Of a DNA stretch of 33,962 nucleotides, positions 31,812 to 33,962 are shown piece after piece (position 1 is the stretch's first letter; every line of letters begins with the position of its first letter). Under the pieces are notes generated by a model. The model made no database searches and was not told where the DNA came from. It saw only the letters and a program-made list of their open reading frames with translations. Origin of the DNA: Methylacidiphilum caldifontis. Its GTDB lineage: Bacteria; Verrucomicrobiota; Verrucomicrobiia; Methylacidiphilales; CAMAQI01. The stretch lies in contig CAMAQI010000004.1 in NCBI GenBank assembly GCA_945860255.1, positions 1 to 33,962 of the forward strand. Direction: 5' to 3'. The position numbers and the translations under genes are program-made.

Positions 31812-31868
31812 TGATTCAAACAAATGAACCCCAAGCGTGCTTAAAGACGATTTAAATAGTAAACTCCC

Positions 31869-32876
31869 ATGATCCCTCAGCCCCCTTTTAAAACGATTCT
31901 TGTTGCCGCTCCTGAATTCCATTCCCAGGTATTCTCCCCTTCTTTTATTCAAAAATTAAGTCGTTCTTCTCATTTGTTATCCGATCGTGAAACCGCTGAG
32001 ACCCTCCCTAACAACCCTAAACTCCTTTCTGAAGTCGAGGTCATTATCGGAAGCTGGGGAATGCCACTCTTAGATGAAGCGCTTCTCCTTCGAATGCCAC
32101 AGTTAAAGGCCGTTTTTTATGCCGCCGGCTCTGTTAAATACTTTGTCACCCCTGCCTTTTGGAGCCGCTCTCTCCTCCTCAGCTCTGCCCAAGAGGCGAA
32201 TGCGATTCCGGTCGCAGAATTCTCCTTTGCTCATATTATCTTAGCTCTTAAACAGTATTGGCATCACACCCTCCATCGTAAGCCTCCTGAAAAATTCAAC
32301 GGGGAGCGAAACTGCTTTGGGACCTACCAATCCAAAGTCGGGCTTGTTTCAATCGGGGCGATCGCCCGTCGAGTTCTTGAAAGACTCAAAACGTTGGATG
32401 TGGAAATCCTTGCTTACGATCCCTTTATCTCTCAAGAAACTGCGACTGCCTTGGGGATCAAATTAGTATCCCTTGAAGAGCTTTTTATCCATTCGGATGT
32501 CGTGAGTATTCACGCCCCTTGGCTCCCTCAAACGGAGAAACTGATTCAAAAGAAACATTTCCTTTTACTCAAAAAAGGGGCCACCGTTATTAACAGCGCC
32601 CGCGGTGCGGTCATCGACGAGCCAAGAATGATCGAGGCTCTCCAAGAACGTCCCGACCTTTGGGCCATTCTCGATGTCACTCATCCTGAACCCCCTTTAG
32701 CTGATTCCCCTCTCTTTTCGCTCTCCAATGTTCTCCTTTCTCCACATCTCGCAGGAAGTATGAGCAACGAATGCCACCGGATGGCGGATTGGATGCATGA
32801 TGAGATGTTACGTTTTCAACATGGGGAAGCGTTAAAACATCAAGTTCACGAAAAAGATTTAGAAAAAATGGCGTAA
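31869..32876 (+). CDS. D-isomer-specific 2-hydroxyacid dehydrogenase
   Basis: 335 residues. The NAD-binding loop is a variant (VGLVSIGAIARRVLERL, about 157-173) where GxGxxG is usual. The catalytic set is present: Arg245 in INSARGAVIDE, Glu274 in THPEPPL and His293 in LLSPHLAGSM. The N-terminal substrate part is typical. It would reduce a 2-keto acid to a D-hydroxyacid or the reverse; phosphoglycerate dehydrogenase-like names are generic. There is no regulatory ACT domain, arguing against serine synthesis. In this cluster it could act on a keto sugar acid; this is inference. It starts 57 bases after the previous gene. Confidence 0.87.
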   Translation: MIPQPPFKTILVAAPEFHSQVFSPSFIQKLSRSSHLLSDRETAETLPNNPKLLSEVEVIIGSWGMPLLDEALLLRMPQLKAVFYAAGSVKYFVTPAFWSRSLLLSSAQEANAIPVAEFSFAHIILALKQYWHHTLHRKPPEKFNGERNCFGTYQSKVGLVSIGAIARRVLERLKTLDVEILAYDPFISQETATALGIKLVSLEELFIHSDVVSIHAPWLPQTEKLIQKKHFLLLKKGATVINSARGAVIDEPRMIEALQERPDLWAILDVTHPEPPLADSPLFSLSNVLLSPHLAGSMSNECHRMADWMHDEMLRFQHGEALKHQVHEKDLEKMA

Positions 32877-32884
32877 CTATTTTT

Positions 32885-33334
32885 ATGATAAAAGAGCTTA
32901 TCAAAACCGCACCTGAAGAGGCTCAATGGCTCTTAGAACAATATAATCACTCCACTAAAGATTGTCTGAACTTTCTCACCCAGCAATTTATCATTATCCA
33001 AAATCGAAACCAACTTCTCTTAACTCTATCTACCGTTACCCTGACGATTACCGGTTTTTCTGGCCCATTAATTGCCAAATCCAATCTCTTTTCTAAACTA
33101 TCCTTAGTCACGGGATTAGGCTTGATGGTTCTCTCTACCGTTTTTCTCCTCGCCACAGGGATGCGCTTAAAATGGGTCTCTCAATTTGAGGGAAAAACTC
33201 CTTTAGAAATGATTTCAAAAATCATCGAATACCGCGATCAAAAATCGGGCACCTATCAATGGCAACTCCGCGGGATGATCGCTGGCCTTACCTGTTACGT
33301 CGCCAGCCTAATCTCCTTTTTAATCCTTTCCTAA
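32885..33334 (+). CDS. Small membrane protein of unknown function
   Basis: 149 residues. No family recognised. The N-terminal ~45 residues are soluble and partly helical (EEAQWLLEQYNHSTKDCLNF). Three hydrophobic segments follow at about 46-64 (with a Gly-Pro kink), 72-94 and 126-148. It begins eight bases after the dehydrogenase stop, so it is probably the last gene of the operon. There is no Cys cluster or transport motif. It might be unrelated to sugar use; position alone is weak evidence. Confidence 0.65.
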   Translation: MIKELIKTAPEEAQWLLEQYNHSTKDCLNFLTQQFIIIQNRNQLLLTLSTVTLTITGFSGPLIAKSNLFSKLSLVTGLGLMVLSTVFLLATGMRLKWVSQFEGKTPLEMISKIIEYRDQKSGTYQWQLRGMIAGLTCYVASLISFLILS

Positions 33335-33339
33335 AATCC

Positions 33340-33369
33340 TTAATCCATTTAACCGATCTTTCGGATTAA
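33340..33369. terminator. Weak two-sided hairpin between convergent genes
   Basis: TTAATCC (33340-33346) pairs with GGATTAA (33363-33369), with a nested CCGA/TCGG stem. Short A/T-rich flanks follow. It overlaps the stop codon of the SET gene. A bidirectional terminator is plausible but the stem is A/T-rich. Confidence 0.3.
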
Positions 33370-33740
33370 AACAATCTCGGAGTGATATCGAACTCGTCGT
33401 AATTCGAGAGGATCTCTTCACCGACCAAAATATCTCGTGAGGCAATCATCGTATTTTCCGGATCCTCAGGACCAGTAGTCGTGTTGGCATTCGGAGAGTG
33501 ATTACAAAACATCCCTCCATCACAACAAAGTACAAAGCGCTTGTTATCTTCCGAGTAAGCAAAAGTTTCTAAGAAGAGTTTAACCTTCGGAGGGCAGGCC
33601 TCAATTTCTTCGGCAGTAAATTCCCGATCGACCGAAGGATCAAATTTCCAAACAACCTCTCCTTTGGAAATCGGACGACTCGCAAAAATTCCAATTCCAT
33701 GAATACCACTTCGCGCGATGTGGATCGGGACAACGTACAT
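33366..33740 (-). CDS. SET-domain protein-lysine methyltransferase-like protein
   Basis: 124 residues, a minimal SET domain without pre- or post-SET parts. Motifs: GIHGIGIFASRPISKGE (12-28) for cofactor binding, FCNHSPNANT (79-87), the NHS motif, and GEEILSNYDEFD (107-118) with Tyr114 as likely catalytic tyrosine. Such small SET proteins occur in bacteria, including chlamydiae, where one methylates a histone-like protein. The target here is unknown. It lies convergent to the preceding operon, with only 31 bases between. The frame looks complete. Confidence 0.85.
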   Translation of the reverse strand: MYVVPIHIARSGIHGIGIFASRPISKGEVVWKFDPSVDREFTAEEIEACPPKVKLFLETFAYSEDNKRFVLCCDGGMFCNHSPNANTTTGPEDPENTMIASRDILVGEEILSNYDEFDITPRLF

Positions 33741-33836
33741 AACGGTTTTTTAAACCCCCATTTTAAATTAGGAAATACAAAATGTTGACCATTTTGCCAG
33801 AAAGCATGAATTTAACCTAAATTCGGCAATCCATTT

Positions 33837-33962
33837 AACCACGGATAACACAGATACCACGGATGGAGGAGTTTATGAAAATGAACCTCTGTTTTTTCCT
33901 TCACCCATAAGGTGAAGGGGTGATTTTTCCTAAACCGTTGAAAATCCGTGTGATCCGCGTTA
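33837..33962. repeat. Inverted repeat element at the right edge
   Basis: AACCACGGATAACACAGATA (from 33837) is mirrored by ATCCGTGTGATCCGCGTTA (33944-33962), with an internal hairpin CCTTCACC-CATAA-GGTGAAGG (33898-33918). The element is non-coding and may continue past the window. Such CCACGGAT repeats are scattered in many environmental genomes. Confidence 0.5.

Overview
The window is chromosomal DNA of moderate GC from a bacterium I cannot name. Most genes lack a clear Shine-Dalgarno sequence. The gene mix (Gfo/Idh/MocA and TIM-barrel sugar epimerase clusters, PIG-L deacetylase, a bacterial SET protein, a large RHS protein, a REP-type transposase, CGCAGAG repeats) fits an environmental member of the PVC group such as Verrucomicrobiota. 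That placement is inference. I found no tRNA, rRNA or CRISPR array.

Left third (1-9860), accessory: a REP-associated HUH transposase runs off the left edge. Next comes a broken rhs locus on the minus strand. The rhs gene is split by a 3,249-bp transposon (5704-8952) with TGT...ACA ends and a 6-bp target duplication, CCTGAA. Removing the transposon and one duplication copy restores one frame of about 1,527 codons: signal peptide, Pro-rich linker, YD-repeat core and a 141-residue tail. A 4-TM protein follows directly and could be an immunity protein. Upstream is a membrane-anchored protein whose 5' leader holds 14 consecutive C residues on the coding strand. The transposon carries a zinc-ribbon protein, a DD35E transposase and a TniB/ExeA-like ATPase on the plus strand.

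Middle (10022-21068), minus strand: a YhiN/HI0933-type flavoprotein, a brnT-brnA toxin-antitoxin pair whose toxin has a premature stop, an amidohydrolase, and a complete Wadjet defence operon (jetA-jetB-jetC-jetD, read from 19457 down to 12730). An AAA ATPase fused to a PD-(D/E)XK nuclease domain lies 45 bp upstream in the same direction and may be a fifth member.

Right third (21173-33740), metabolism: nagB and a PIG-L deacetylase flank a nucleotidyltransferase/HEPN pair on the plus strand. Then come eda and kdgK (KDG to KDPG to pyruvate and glyceraldehyde-3-phosphate) and an AraC-type regulator on the minus strand. Divergent from the regulator is a run of an SDR, a GH88-type unsaturated uronyl hydrolase, two sugar isomerase/epimerase-like proteins, a Gfo/Idh/MocA oxidoreductase, a 2-hydroxyacid dehydrogenase and a small membrane protein. 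Together these look like a regulon for unsaturated uronic acid oligosaccharides, with KdgK and Eda as the lower pathway. A SET-domain protein and an inverted-repeat element close the window.
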